A stretch of DNA of 64,000 nt, from the NCBI GenBank assembly GCA_965644315.1, contig CBFFRQ010000079.1, positions 62,001 to 126,000 on the forward strand, in the 5' to 3' direction. Each line of letters opens with the position of its first letter. The first letter of the stretch is position 1. Positions 49,137 to 60,608 of the stretch are shown here, piece by piece. A model generated the notes under the pieces. That model saw only the letters and a program-made list of their open reading frames with translations, was not told where the DNA came from and ran no database searches. The translations under genes and the position numbers were made by a program. Source of the stretch: Caecitellus pseudoparvulus (Eukaryota; Bigyra: Bicosoecida).

Positions 49137-50992
49137 TCACGAGACGCCTGTTTCAGCTTCAAACACAACAGACTCCAACATGCCCCGGACTTTCGATGTG
49201 ATGAGGGAAGGATTTGGTCTGTTGGAGTCACTACTCAGCGCTTCGTACTTGGACCCGGCCCAGTGAGCGTACGCGCGAAAGTGGGGGCGGTGAAAGTGCG
49301 GCGTCTGCACCTCTAGCACGCGCCCTTCGGGCCTCATGAACAGCAAATGGCTCAACCCGGCACCGTGTGCACCCAACATGACGCAGGCCTCTTGTGCGTG
49401 CTTCACTTGCGTCGACAGCGACATGCGGGAGAAGGTTCCACTCACCACTGTGACCGTGTACCCGGCATGGTGCGCTTCGAACTCCTTCGCCATGCCTTGC
49501 AGGGCTGTGAGGATGTCCTCTTCGTTCTCAATGCGCTGCACGATGGTGCTCTTCTGCCTCGGGTGTGCCAGGTAGTTCTCTCGCCGAACGAAGAGCACTC
49601 GAAGGTGCTTGCCGCTGCAGGCCTTGCCTGGCGGCGGTGACACACCCATGAGCGCCCCGTAGTGCTCTCCGAACTCTCGCACATGCCCACTGGCGCGGCA
49701 TTCCGCCAGAGGCTGGATGCCTGTGCTGATGGCAGCATGATAGCCGTTGGGAACGAGAATTAACTCCCTGAAGCAGACGGCGCCGGGGTCTCCTTCGGGT
49801 AGCAGCTGCTTGACGAAGTCCAACTTGGAGGTCAGGCCCTCCCATGCCTCGTCCACCGGGTCTGCCGAGGGAGTAGAGAGCAGAAATGAGTGAGTGTGAG
49901 GGGGTGTGTGGGCTTGGCGGCAGTGCCCGGCGCGTACTCACTTCGGCAATGTCCATCAGCGAGGATCAGCGGCATGGGCCCCGGCGCCCCCAGGGCCCGG
50001 GCCACCGCGTAAACCGCGTACTGCTCTGTGGAGGCGTGAAACAAGTTCGCATACTCCACCCTTGTGATGAGCAGCGTGGGCTCTTGCACAGTGCGGGCAC
50101 AGCTGCGGCTGTGTGTGCTGCGTAGCTGCCGTGCCAGGTCTCCGTTGGGGCCCAGGATGGCGTCAAGGTGGGGACGCGTGTGTGCCGGCACACCTGTGCC
50201 GCTGGGCGTCTCCGCGTTCACCTCTACCTCCACGGCCCCTGGCATGTACTGGGGCATCTCTTCGGGGTCACTTCGCCCCATGACCTCCGCCAGAGACTCA
50301 TTGCCTCGGGACACGGCCACCCGCGACGGGTACACAGCCACATTGCGCAGCACACAGAAAGCAGATGGGTGGGCTGGGTTTCGGTGGCACACAAATGGGG
50401 CGTTGTCAGCGCCAGCCTGCCCCCCCCCAGAAGCCTTCGGCGCGGCATCCGGCCCCCAGAATGTGAGCTGTGAGTCCCACCCGTTGCCGAAGTATCCCTC
50501 ACAAGTGCTGGGGGCCTTGAGGGTCCAGTCAGCTGGCGCTGACACGGGGGGCCAGGTGTTGCCGACCCAGCTAGGCGGTCGTACGGACAAGCCCTGCCCC
50601 GGCGCCTCTCCACCTGCCCTGCTCAAGGAAGGCAACGGTGTGGGCTGAGAAGGGTGTGGGGCTCGCGCAGTCCACCCAGCGCTGCCGGCGCCAGGAGCTT
50701 CGTCCCAAACGGAGCGCACAGCGGGATCTTGTACAGGTGGCGGTTCTTCCCTTGTCCGGTGCCGCAGGGCCCCGCCCTCCCGCCTTGGGCCAGCAAGTGG
50801 CGTGGGCATGCCACCCTCGATGGGGGCAGTTGCCGTGAGGGTGTGCCACTGTAGCGGAGGGTCTGGGTCTGATGCAAGTAACTTGAACAAATTTGCGCCT
50901 GTCCAGATCAGGCCAGACAGGGCTGCACACGCCAAGAGCGGCCATTTGAGTGGTATCCCTCCTCGTCGCGCCTTGTCGTTGCGTTTCGCCAT
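49137..50992 (-). CDS. type II membrane glycosyltransferase, GT61 family
   Basis: Two exons, about 590 residues. It begins MAKRNDKARRGGIPLKWP followed by one membrane helix (LLACAALSGLIWTGANLF), then a Pro-rich stem and the catalytic domain, the topology of Golgi transferases. GT61 (DUF563) features: LLITRVEYANLFHASTEQYA, FRELILVPNGYHAAI, RRENYLAHPRQKSTIVQRIE, VVSGTFSRMSLSTQVKHAQE and VMLGAHGAGLSHLLFMRPEG, then VLEVQTPHFHRPHFRAYAHW. Members are plant xylosyl/arabinosyltransferases and animal EOGT, which glycosylates EGF domains. A secreted EGF protein occurs elsewhere in the window, but no link can be claimed. The intron at 49862-49940 (gtgagt...cggcag) holds frame. Confidence 0.85.
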
Positions 50993-51527
50993 GAAACTTT
51001 GGCCACCGATCAGAGCTCAAAAAACGACAAGCAGCTCAGTTCAGCGACTTCAAGACACAGATAAGGCCCGATTTGTGTTGAACCCTAAGGTAGACTGTGG
51101 CTCGCTTCTTGAAAGCCAAGTTTTCGACTTGTGGAGGCAAGGAACTCCGCGCTGCCGTCTCGCCCGACCGCGAGAGGCGCAGTATTCAACACGACGCTCA
51201 GCACATGCAGGTTTTGGAACTGAAAGATGTGCCTCCTCAGCGGCACGCCAGGTGGTGGGAGTGGAGGGAGTTGTATTGGCAGGCGCAATGCATTCAGCTT
51301 GCTCTTTTCTGTGATCGCGAAAGTTTTGGGGGCGGAAGAGGCGCCCAAGCACTGAAGTTCGCTTCCATCTGTTGTCTTCACTCGTCGGTCCTTCTGCAAG
51401 TTCCAAATGACAAAACAATTCAATCCAACAACGAGTACGACCAATTCGAAGGCCATGCAGCAACAGAGCCAACGGACAAGCTGCGAAGTAGCTTCGTTCA
51501 AGGGGTCTTGGTGCGGGCATTCAAATC
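50993..51527. other. 535-bp divergent gap, less GC-rich
   Basis: Lies between the GT61 and CHD1L starts. It contains a possible small minus-strand ORF (separate entry) and an AATGCATT octamer near 51287. Otherwise nothing was recognised. Confidence 0.5.
51085..51456 (-). CDS. possible small single-pass membrane protein
   Basis: ATG at 51456 opens a 123-codon frame beginning MAFELVVLVVGLNCFVIWN, a strongly hydrophobic segment, followed by a charged linker and a middle portion with LPIQLPPLPPPGVPLRRH. Its start would be 71 bp from the divergent CHD1L start, like the 67-bp LRR/kinesin pair. No family was recognised, and the base composition is less GC-rich than neighbouring genes, so chance is a real alternative. 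Confidence 0.3.
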   Translation of the reverse strand: MAFELVVLVVGLNCFVIWNLQKDRRVKTTDGSELQCLGASSAPKTFAITEKSKLNALRLPIQLPPLPPPGVPLRRHIFQFQNLHVLSVVLNTAPLAVGRDGSAEFLASTSRKLGFQEASHSLP

Positions 51528-54500
51528 ATGGCAGGCAAGCTGGAGAAAGTGCTCGAGGCCTTGAAGGTGGCCCGGGCCAGCGCCTTGCCACACGAACTTC
51601 CCCTAGCGGATTCATTGCTGCCATATCAAAGAAGTGGTGTGGAGTGGCTTGTGCAAGGGCTGTCGGCGGGACAGGGCTGCATTCTGGCTGACGAAATGGG
51701 CCTCGGTGAGAGCTACAAAGGCACCGATTTCCGCAGCTGCAAGCACACACTTCTGCCGCGCGTGGTGGCCACAGGGAAGACCATTCAAAGTATTGCTTCG
51801 CTGCTTTACCTCCAAGACCACGCAGCTGATCCGGCACCTGCACTGGTTGTCACTCCCACTTCTGTCCTTCCTGGTTTTGCTGAGGAGGTTGAGCGCTGGT
51901 CTGAGGGAAAGGTCGCTTCTCTTGTGGTGAGCGGCTGCACGCGCTTGCGCACTGGCTTCCAGGCTGATCAGCCGTCTCCCCTCCGCGCACTTCACAGTAT
52001 GCGGGTGACGCCTCGGCGCGGCAGAGCTTGCGGGCTTCAGTGAATGCAGCCCGCAGTGCGGTGCTGGGTGGGGCTTCTGCGCCCCTGCCTTTCCGCGTGC
52101 TCCTCACATCCTACGAGCTGTTGCTGCGAGATATGGACTTCTTGACAACCTTTTCCTTCGATTTGGCCATCTTCGACGAAGCACACCGCCTGAAAAACCC
52201 CCAGTCGCAGCTGTACCAGGCTGTGATGGGGACACTGCATACTCAGCGCCGGCTGCTGCTGACCGGCACACCAGTGCAGAATTCTGAAGAAGAAATGGCT
52301 GCCTTGCTCTCCATTGCACTGCCAGATGCATTCAGTCCAGGTGCAGGTGCCATTGAGGAATTCTGCGCTTCGCCAGGGGCGTCCGCCGCTCTGACAGCGG
52401 CCCTGCCGCACACCGTGCTGCGGCGCATGCAGGCAGACGTGGCCATGACGCTGCCACCCCTGACGCAGGTTCTGCTGCCCTGCCCGCTCACGCCCCTGCA
52501 GCGGGCCCTGTACCTCAGCGTCCTGCACCGCAACATCAGGTCCTTGGTGCCCGAGGCGTCAGGGGGCGCGCCTGCCCACATTGGCCTGGCAAACGTCCTC
52601 ACCCTCTTGCAAACTGTGTGCAACCACCCATACTTGCTGGACGGCGTGGAGCCAGAGCCGTTCGAGGAGGGTGCCCACTTGGTGCACGCCTCTGCCAAGC
52701 TGGACATGCTGGACCGCCTGCTGGCGAGGCTGCTCCCCGCAGGGCACAAGGTGCTGGTGTTCAGCCACTTCACCCGGACGCTGGACGTCCTGCAGGATTT
52801 CTGCGCCCTGCGAGGCATCTCCTACGAGCGCTTGGACGGCAGTGTGCGGGGGGAGGAGCGCTGGATGGCCATCCAGCGCTTTCAGGGAAAGGGGGCCCGG
52901 GCGGCAGGCCCCTCCCTCTTCTTGCTGTCCACCCGGGCAGGCGGGCAGGGCGTCACTCTGACGCAGGCAGACACTGTCGTGCTGTTTGACTCGGGCATGA
53001 ACCCGCAGTGGGACGAGCAGGCCATCAAGCGGGCCCACAGGTACGGCCAGACGAAGCCTGTGCTGGTCTTGCGGCTGCTGTGCTCTGGCACGGCGGAAGA
53101 GGTCATTCTTGCACGGGGCGTGAAGAAGCTGCGCATGGCAGCGACAGTGCTGCAGGGGGCGGCGTCCACTGGGCGTGCGGCGGAGTCCGAGGGGGGGGTG
53201 GAGGAGGCGCCACCCTCCCGGGGCGACCTGCTCTCCGCCATCCACTGTGGCGCGCAGACGCTGCTGGGCACACAGGCAGCCTCGCCGCCTGTCCCCCCAG
53301 AGGAACTGCCGCTGGACATGCGCAAGCCCACTGCGTCATCCCTGCACACGTCAGAGGAAGCTCTGGCGGGTGTGCTTGGGAAGCGGGGCGGTGCATCAGA
53401 GGGCAGCGAAGGTGCGCAGGCAGGGGCCGATGGCGCCGCCCCCACAGACCACGTGTACTACTTTGACGGACGCGACGTGTCTGAGACAGCCAAGGCTGCT
53501 GCCAGTGCGGCTGACGAGCAGGCCTTCACCTCGTGGGCCACTGAGCAGCTGGCCAGCGGGAGCGCTGCCGTGTCTCGGCAACGCACCACGACAAACTCAC
53601 AGCACCAAGGGGGTGTCACAGAGGAGGATATCGAGGCAGCTGAGGAGGCAGCAGCAGCAGCCGCTGCCCAGCGCCGGTGGGCCAGGTGGCAAGCCACCCT
53701 GCGGCGCTGGGACAAGACAGGCTATGAGTCGGCAGCGCTGCGCAAGGAGCGCCCTGTGCCCCCCTCTGCCTCACCAGGGGAAGGCGGGGACGCAGAGGAG
53801 GGCAGCGAGCAGTTTCCAGATCCCGAAGAGTGGCCCAGCGTTCCATCTTTCACCTTCACGTCAGGCAATGTGGCACGCCCAGACTTGTCCACGGCGGAGG
53901 GGGACCCGCCCTCCCACGCAACGGACATCATCTTACACTGCGTCGACGCGTCGGGCAGGTGGTGCAAAGGGGGTGTTTTTTCTGCGCTTGGCAGTCGGTG
54001 TGCGGACCTGGCCCCCGCGTACGCTGCAGCGGCCCGGGCGGGCGATCTCAAGGTGGGCGACGCCCACCTCCTGCCATACACGCCAGCCCAGGCCCCAGCC
54101 GGCGAGCCTGCGCAGGCAGTTGCGCTGCTAGTGTGCGTGCAGAGGAAGCGGGGGCGGCAGGGCGATGCCGGCTCCGTGCAACTGAGCCTGCCCGCCCTGG
54201 ACAGTGCCCTGGAGAAACTGAGCGCCGCCATCCGCACAACGGGGGCTGAGCCGGGCAGTATTCGAGTGCACACGGCACGGATTGGCTCCCGCATGCGGGG
54301 CACGTCGTACTACGCCGTGGAGCGCTACCTGCGCAAGCACCTGTTGGCCAAGGGCATCCCAACAACTGTGTACTATTTCTCCCGCCGCTCCGCTCGGGGA
54401 GGGGGAGACGGCACGTACGCTGACGCGTTTGCCGCAGCAGACGCGGCAGGTCGGCGCCTGCGAGGGCTCATGCAGGCACCCCCGCCCTCGAAACACCGCA

Positions 54501-55036
54501 GACTGTCCCCCCAAGCACAGGTGCCAGCGGGTTCGGAGGAGGAGGAGGAGGACCCCACCCCCGGGCCCAGCCCACGTGACGCAGGGGTGGCAGGGGCACC
54601 GGTGCAGGGTGCTGCTTCCCCGCCAGTTGCGGTGCCGGAGGCTGACTTGGCAACCAGACGCCAGGGTGCCCAAGGCCAGGCCAGCCCAGGGGGCGCCGCC
54701 GCGGCAACAGGTGCGGGCTTGAGCAGTGCCTGGGGCATGCCTGCCAAGCCCCAGGCGGAATTCTCCCAGAGCGACGTGGAGTGGTGGGTGTGGGAAGCTG
54801 CTCGGGAGGGTGCCCAGGCCGTCTTTCCTCGCTTCCCCGACAACATCAGCCACGTCTGGGCGCAGGCGTCAGGGCCGCCCTCCCAGCAACGCGAGGTGTT
54901 TCAAGCCATGTCGGAGATGCGGGAGGCGGCAGCGGCGGCAGCCGCCAGCGGCCAGTCAACGCGGGCGCGTGTGTTTGCACTGTTCCACCGCATCATGCGC
55001 CATGTCCTCGCTTTGCGGGGCGCAGCCAAGCCGTAG
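51528..55036 (+). CDS. CHD1L: SNF2-family chromatin remodeller with macro domain (ALC1/CHD1L)
   Basis: Three exons, about 1,130 residues. SNF2 ATPase: LLPYQRSGVEWLVQG, LADEMGLG|KTIQS (Walker A, split by the 70-nt intron 1), IFDEAHRLKNPQSQLYQ (DEAH box), LLLTGTPVQNSEEEM, VLVFSHFTRTLDVLQDF, LDGSVRGEER, STRAGGQGVTLTQADTVV and QAIKRAHRYGQTKPV. A helical linker leads to a macro domain at about residues 760-920 (IILHCVDASGRWCKGGVFSA; VHTARIGSRMRGTSYYAVER). CHD1L/ALC1 slides nucleosomes when its macro domain binds poly(ADP-ribose) made by PARP at DNA breaks. A further ~110-residue C-terminal helical part follows a disordered spacer. Domain order matches CHD1L of animals and plants. Confidence 0.95.
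51727..51735. promoter_or_regulatory. ATTTCCGCA element in CHD1L intron 1
   Basis: Exact 9-mer in the intron that splits the Walker A motif, 199 bp after the ATG. Confidence 0.5.
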
Positions 55037-55163
55037 TAGGGGGGGCAGCGGCGGCCGAGGCACTGTGCACCGACAGTCACAATCCATTTCCAAAGAGAGT
55101 CCTGGCTTTGCCCAGGACCAGAAGCCACACACCGCCCAGGAGTTTCACCGTTCAAAAGTGGGG

Positions 55164-58100
55164 ATGGCCCTCGCTGGCGGCGCGGAGAGCGCCTTGGAAG
55201 ACTCTGTGTTGGGGGCGCTGCATGCGGCGCTTGCGGTGCGTTGCGAGAGAGCATGAGCGTCGCCCCCGCCCGCTGCAAAGCACCTCGCTGCGCTGCACAG
55301 AGTGCCACTGATGTAGCTGACCTGCAGCAGCTCCTTCCCCAGCTCCAGGCTGCCGAGGCATCCGTGAGCGCTGCGCTGCAGGACATGGCGGAGGGGCGGG
55401 AAGGCTCAGCGCCTTTTGCTCCTGCTGCCTCCGCTGCGCCTAGCCCATGCCAGGAACAGGCCAAGGCCCACGGCAAGCGGGTCATCATCCCCGCGCTTCA
55501 GGTGTCCGAGGACCTGCTGCCACCCACACAGCAGCGGGCGGCGGCTCTTCGAGGGCAAGCACGGGGACTTGCAAAGCTGCTGCCCGGATTGCATGCCTCG
55601 CAGCGACTGGCCAGAGAACTCAGGGAGTCCATCGGACAGGTGCAAGAGGAGTCGCAGCCTGTGGTCCACCGCATAAAGCAGCTGCACAAGCAGCAAGTTG
55701 CGGCAGAGGACACTCTGGAGCGCGTGCAGGACCTCGCCGATCTCCGTGCTGGCCTCGCGGAATTAGAGGCTGCCATGCGGCAGGGCCAGACACAGTCTGC
55801 TGCTGTCTCAATCAAGCAGCTGCGTGCGCTGCAGCAGCGGCTTCCCATGCACAGCTCTGATTTGTGCGTGCCACGTGTGCGGAAGTGCCTACAGCGGGGC
55901 TCTTCACCTCCTGCGCCCCTCTCCGCAGGCAAACCATCGCTGGCGCTGAAGCTCAGGTGCTGGAGACAGTGCAGCGCCAATTCGACGATGCCGTCGCTGC
56001 CGGCCGCGCCGGCGAAGTCAAGCGCCTGTACCAGCTCATGAGCATGCTGGGTGGCTCTTCGCGCTGCATGGCAGCGTACGCGCAGTACACCTGCGCGACT
56101 GTGACACGTGACATGTTGGAGGCCGTCTGTGCCGCAGATGACGCCGCAGTGCAGGTGACTGTCCAGCACTGCATGGCAACCATGGCCGCCGCAGTGGGGC
56201 AGGAAGGCCAGCCCTCTGCCCCTGCCGCCCCTGAAGTGGAGACTGCGCTGCGCACCGCTCTGCACCGCAGCGTTCAGGCAGGCATTGCCGCAGAGTCACA
56301 GGACGCCACGGCAGTCTGGATCGAGCCTGTTTCCGGCCAAGTGCAGTTCGTCAACGCCATCGCCCTCGTCTTCAGCCACGCTGTTCGGCATCTGCACGCG
56401 GCGCTGGACCTGGCCAAGGCTGACTTGGAGGTGTCTGGCGACCCTGCGTACGCCCGGCGCTTGTTGGCGGCCCAGCCCCACGGGCGGTGGGACCCGAGCG
56501 CCGTGCTGGTGCCGCCTGACGTGGACCCCAGCACCCCCGCCCTGCAGATCATGCTGGCAGTGCACTTGCCCGCACAGCTCGTCGTGGCGGCCATCCTGCG
56601 CATGCTGCTCTCTGGTCGCGGCGCGGTGGGCGTGTACACGGCCCGACTGCTGGAGATGGGCACGCCACTGGGCGCCATCGCCCCCCAAGTGACGCAGCTG
56701 CTTGGCCCCTCCCACCCCTCCACTGATGCCTTACGCCAGGAAGTGCAGGCTGCGGGGCAGGCCAGCACTGGTGCAGCAGCCTGGTCCGGCGCCCTGCGCG
56801 GCACGCCACACACGCCCTCGGGCAGGACAGAGGATTCGGTGGAGGCGGTGCTGGACGAGATGGCGCTCGTGCTGCAGAAGTGCACCAGCTACTTCCGCAC
56901 CCTGTCCCAAGAGGCCCACGCTGCAGACCAAGCTGCAGAGGCCGCCGTCTCAAGCGTCGTGGCCAGTGCGGGTTTGCCCAGCGCCACGCTGCGCCGAAGC
57001 GCGTCGGCAGCCAGACAAGCACGCCAAGCGGGAGACCTTCTGGGTGCTTGCGGCGAAGTTGCCGTCGTGTTCACTGTCGTGCAAGGTGGCGTCATCAGCA
57101 GGGGCGTGTCCAAGGTAACCAGAGCATCACGCTGCCCCCCCCGCACCCTGCACCGCCACAACGCACCTTGCCTCCCACGCGCTCGACGCAGGCTTCCTTC
57201 CTGGAGGACATTGTGGAGTTCCCACCCATCTTCAGCACCCTCATGGACGACTGCTTCTACGTCTTGCAGCGCGTCGGCGCCCGTGTCGTGGCAACTGGCA
57301 ACGCCGATGCGGTGTGTGCCTTCCTGCACGCGGTCACGGCACAGCTGACGCGCGGGGAGGAAGAAGCCACGCCTGCGCTGCTCATGTACCCGAGTGTTCG
57401 AGCTGCGTGCCTTGGCGACGCAGAGGGCGGCAGTGCCGCTGCCTCAGACACCTGGGGCAGCACAGCTGCAACACTGCTGGGCGAGCCGGAGACCGTGCCA
57501 GACCACAGCATCGGCGCTGTGCTGCGTGGGAAGCTGCAGCAGGACATCACGGCGGCAAGCAAGCCGCCCGGCGCCCCTCTTGACCAAGTGCTCCCGCTGG
57601 TGACGTCCCTGGCCGTCAAGCGTGAGGTCCGGCAGGCAGTGGCGGGAGACGGCCCTGCTGCCGCAGCCGCCTCCTCAGCGGTCAAACTGCACATGCGCTC
57701 GCCAGGCATGCGCTCACCCGGCACGCCACGGGCGTCTGGCAGGGGAGGCTCGTCAGCTGCCACACCCCGCGCGCCCACAACGCCCAAGCGCGGCGGCGCT
57801 GCAGGTCCACCCGGCGTGGTGTTTGCGACACCGACGCGCGGCGGCGGCGGTGGCGGTGGGGCTGCAGAGGGTTTGGCAGGGAGCCATCCCGCTGTAGCCA
57901 TTGCCGCGGCTGCTGGCCTGAACACCCTGCAGCAGGCTCTCGAGCTGTGTGACAGCTTCGTGCGCGATTTGGCGGCGGAGCTGGGCAGTGTCTTCATGGA
58001 TGTCGCCCAGCCTGCAGCGGCGTCCGCGCCGCCAGATGCCGTGGCAGAGGGGCACAAGGTGGCGGCAGCGCTGTCCGAGCTGCAAGAGGCCCAGGGCGAG

Positions 58101-58724
58101 GTGCGCGCCTTGCGAGACGTGGGCGTGACGCGCCTGTTCAAGGGCCTCTCCCCCCGCCTGCGAGGCGCCATGACTGTGATGGAGGGCAAGCACGCCATCC
58201 TGCGGTACGACGGCCAGGCGCCCAGCACCATCCCTGCCGGCTACGACGTCTTCGGTGCCGAGTTTCTGGGGGTGCTGGACGGCATCCTGGCGCCGTATGT
58301 GGAGCTGCTGGCGCCCGCCGTCGCCACCCTCCTGCTCACACGGGCTGCCAAGTACACCTGCCGCCTCGCCTCAAGCCACCTGCGGAAGAAGGCCTTCACC
58401 CTGCAGGGTGCTCTGGCGCTGGACCGGCACGTGCGCGCCCTGGGCTCGTTCTTCGAGGAGCGGGGGGTCTGGACAGCGGGCGAGTTGGTGGAGGGGGTGG
58501 AGGTGCAGGCTGCCATGCTGCTGGCAGACACTCCAGCTGCCGCGGTGGACGTCTGGCAGCGCCGGCTGCGCAGTGCGCTGCGGCAGGGCGGGTCTTCGGC
58601 GTCGCATGCTGGGTGGGTGGAGGAGGGCCTGGCGTTTCCTCGGGCCATCTTGGCTCTGCGCGTGGAGTGGGGGGCGGAGGCCGTCGAGGAGGCCCTGCAG
58701 GGGGCGACTGTGCCAGTTGCGTAG
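55164..58724 (+). CDS. COG4: conserved oligomeric Golgi complex subunit 4
   Basis: Four exons. A short exon 1 (MALAGGAESALEDSVLGALH) precedes a 65-nt intron, then SATDVADLQQLLPQLQAAEA and long helices typical of the COG N-terminus. Exon 3 gives GGSSRCMAAYAQYTCATVTR. Exon 4 begins ASFLEDIVEFPPIFSTLMDD and ends with the E-domain pattern KKAFTLQGALALDRHVRALG, FFEERGVWTAGELVEGVEV and PRAILALRVEW. COG4 is a core subunit of the COG tether that directs retrograde Golgi vesicles and binds the SNARE STX5. At about 1,115 residues it exceeds human COG4 (785). A Ser/Thr-Pro and Gly-rich insertion (RSPGMRSPGTPRASG) lies near 57700. Confidence 0.92.
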
Positions 58725-58868
58725 AGTGGGTGGGGGCCCCTCGAGGCAATTCACACTCACCTCGCTGTCGTCTCGAGCCCCCCCAGTCTGCCTCCCACGG
58801 CCCTGCTGCTGCTCTGCACCAGCACTTGCATCTGCACGGTGCCCAGCTCAGAAGCACAGTGTCTCAGG

Positions 58869-60333
58869 ATGGCTGCAGCGGCTAAGCCCCAGGCAGAAGC
58901 CTTCACCTTCAGGGCTGCCAGGCAAGACGAAGTCACGGAATGGGGTGCTTTGTGCGGAAAGGCTTTTGCTCACCGGTCTGGTGCGGCTGCCGTGATGTGT
59001 GGGCCGCCACCAGCCACCCGTCATGCACCGCTGTGACATGCTGCTGCTGCACAGGCCGGGCGCAGCGCTTCCTGGACAAGTACCTGGCAGACCCAACCCA
59101 AGATGTTGAGGACTTGCGTGTCGCCGTCACACCCGATGGGCGCCTGGTTTCGACGGTGGGTGACTTCGACTGGACCCGGCGCGAAACGCTGGCTTCGTGA
59201 AACGCCGCCTTGCTTGCACCCTTCAGGTCCGCGTGTTCAACCGGTCCTGCTTCTTCGGCAAGGAGATTTTGCCCTGCTTTGGCATCGGAGAAGTGTCCAC
59301 AGATCCTGCTTACCGGGGGAAAGGCCTGGCCAGGCACGTCATGAATGATTCCCTGGACCGCATCGACTGCGGACCCGCCACTGTGTCCTCTCTCTCTGCT
59401 GCCGAGGGTGTGGAGCGCTTCTACGCTAGCTTTGGCTATGTTGCCTTCCCCATGCGGTACACTGCGCTGAAGGTGCCCCTCACGCCTTCCCCCGCTGCTC
59501 CTGCCGCCAGCTTGCCCACGCACGCTGCTGAGGGTGAGTCCGCCGTGGCCCGCCGCATCCGCTCCCTGGCGTCGTCCTTCGGAGCTGCGGCGGCGACGGT
59601 GGCGTCTGCAGTTGGAGTGGGCAGTGCAGCTGCCCCAGCGCCGCCTGCAGCCTCGCCCGAGTATCAGGTGACTCTGCAGGGCACTGAGCTGCGCCTGCGG
59701 CCAGTGCCGGTGGCCGAGTACGTCTTTGAGCTGTCCACGGTGTACGACCACTATAACAGTGGGCTGTGGGGCACCGTGGCCCGCTCGCATGCGTACTGGC
59801 GCGAGTATGTCCCCTTCAAGCTGCCACATGGTCTGTGGGGCGCCTTCGCCGCAAACCCCGCCGCGGCGCCAGCGGGGGGGGCTGGGACCGGGGCCCCCTT
59901 CACCTCCCTTGTCGGGTATGTGGGGGTGGTGGAGAAGCGCGGCAAGGCCAAGTTGGCGGAGTACGGCGCCGCCAAGGGTTGGGAGGGCGACGCCGGCCTC
60001 TTCAGCACCCTCCTGCAGGTGGCGTGCCTGAACAACCCTGCTGTGTCTGCGCTGGGGTGTGTGAGCGAGGGGTCCAGTGTGCCGAGCGTGCCGGTCATCA
60101 CGCCCATGGCTCCTCTGACTCGCCTGCCGGAGCTGGGCGCCGTCGCGGATGAGAAGCTGACGGATGACAGCTGGATGTACCGCATCCGGCCTGGGCTGGA
60201 GGTGGAGCCGAAGCAGACGGTGGCCCGCGGCAAGCGCAAGCCTCGGGGGCTGCAGCCGTGGCAGGTCCTGGCAGGGCTGCAAGGTGCGGCTGCCAAGGAC
60301 CTGCACGTCATGTGGTTCACAGATGCGTTCTAG
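58869..60333 (+). CDS. GNAT-family acetyltransferase, Eis-like
   Basis: Three exons, about 430 residues. It starts MAAAAKPQAEAFTFRAARQD; after intron 1 RAQRFLDKYLADPTQDVEDL; after intron 2 (gtgggt...cttcag) VRVFNRSCFFGKEILPCFGI. The acetyl-CoA motif is GEVSTDPAYRGKGLARHVMN (R-G-x-G-x-A), followed by FYASFGYVAFP. A second half with LRLRPVPVAEYVFELSTVYD and WMYRIRPGLEVEP forms a further domain, as in Eis-type proteins that carry two GNAT-like folds. Substrate unknown: aminoglycoside, lysine or small amines are family precedents. Two GAAACGC heptamers lie in intron 2. AATGCA follows the stop by one base. Confidence 0.78.
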
Positions 60334-60334
60334 G

Positions 60335-60340
60335 AATGCA
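60335..60340 (+). terminator. candidate 3'-end signal AATGCA after the GNAT gene
   Basis: Hexamer one base past the TAG stop. A non-convergent example of the signal seen between convergent genes. Confidence 0.35.
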
Positions 60341-60520
60341 CGGAGGCTACCGCCGCACGCAGCACTGCTGGTCAGGGGTGGCGGCAGGCTTTGTGCGGCC
60401 CGCCGCGCTCCCGCTGGCGACAATCCCTCGCAGCGACACAAATCAAAATGTGTCGACATTGTTCACAGCACTGTGCCTGCTCGTCTTGCGCCCATTGTCC
60501 TCGAACTGCTGGCCTGTGCC

Positions 60521-60529
60521 TGCGGAAAT
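60521..60529. promoter_or_regulatory. TGCGGAAAT element upstream of mL43
   Basis: Exact 9-mer 80 bp upstream of the ATG. The only exact copy in clear 5' flanking DNA away from the start codon. Confidence 0.5.
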
Positions 60530-60608
60530 TGCAACTCACCCCCAGCTCTGCCGACTGAGCAGCGCTGGGCAGTTTGCTCATCTCCCTCCCGGAACACGAC
60601 ACCTTAGA

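Noticed and set aside
45000-50000. Calling the IQ protein a myosin
   Set aside because: IQ motifs are present but there is no P-loop or switch motif of a motor domain anywhere in the gene.
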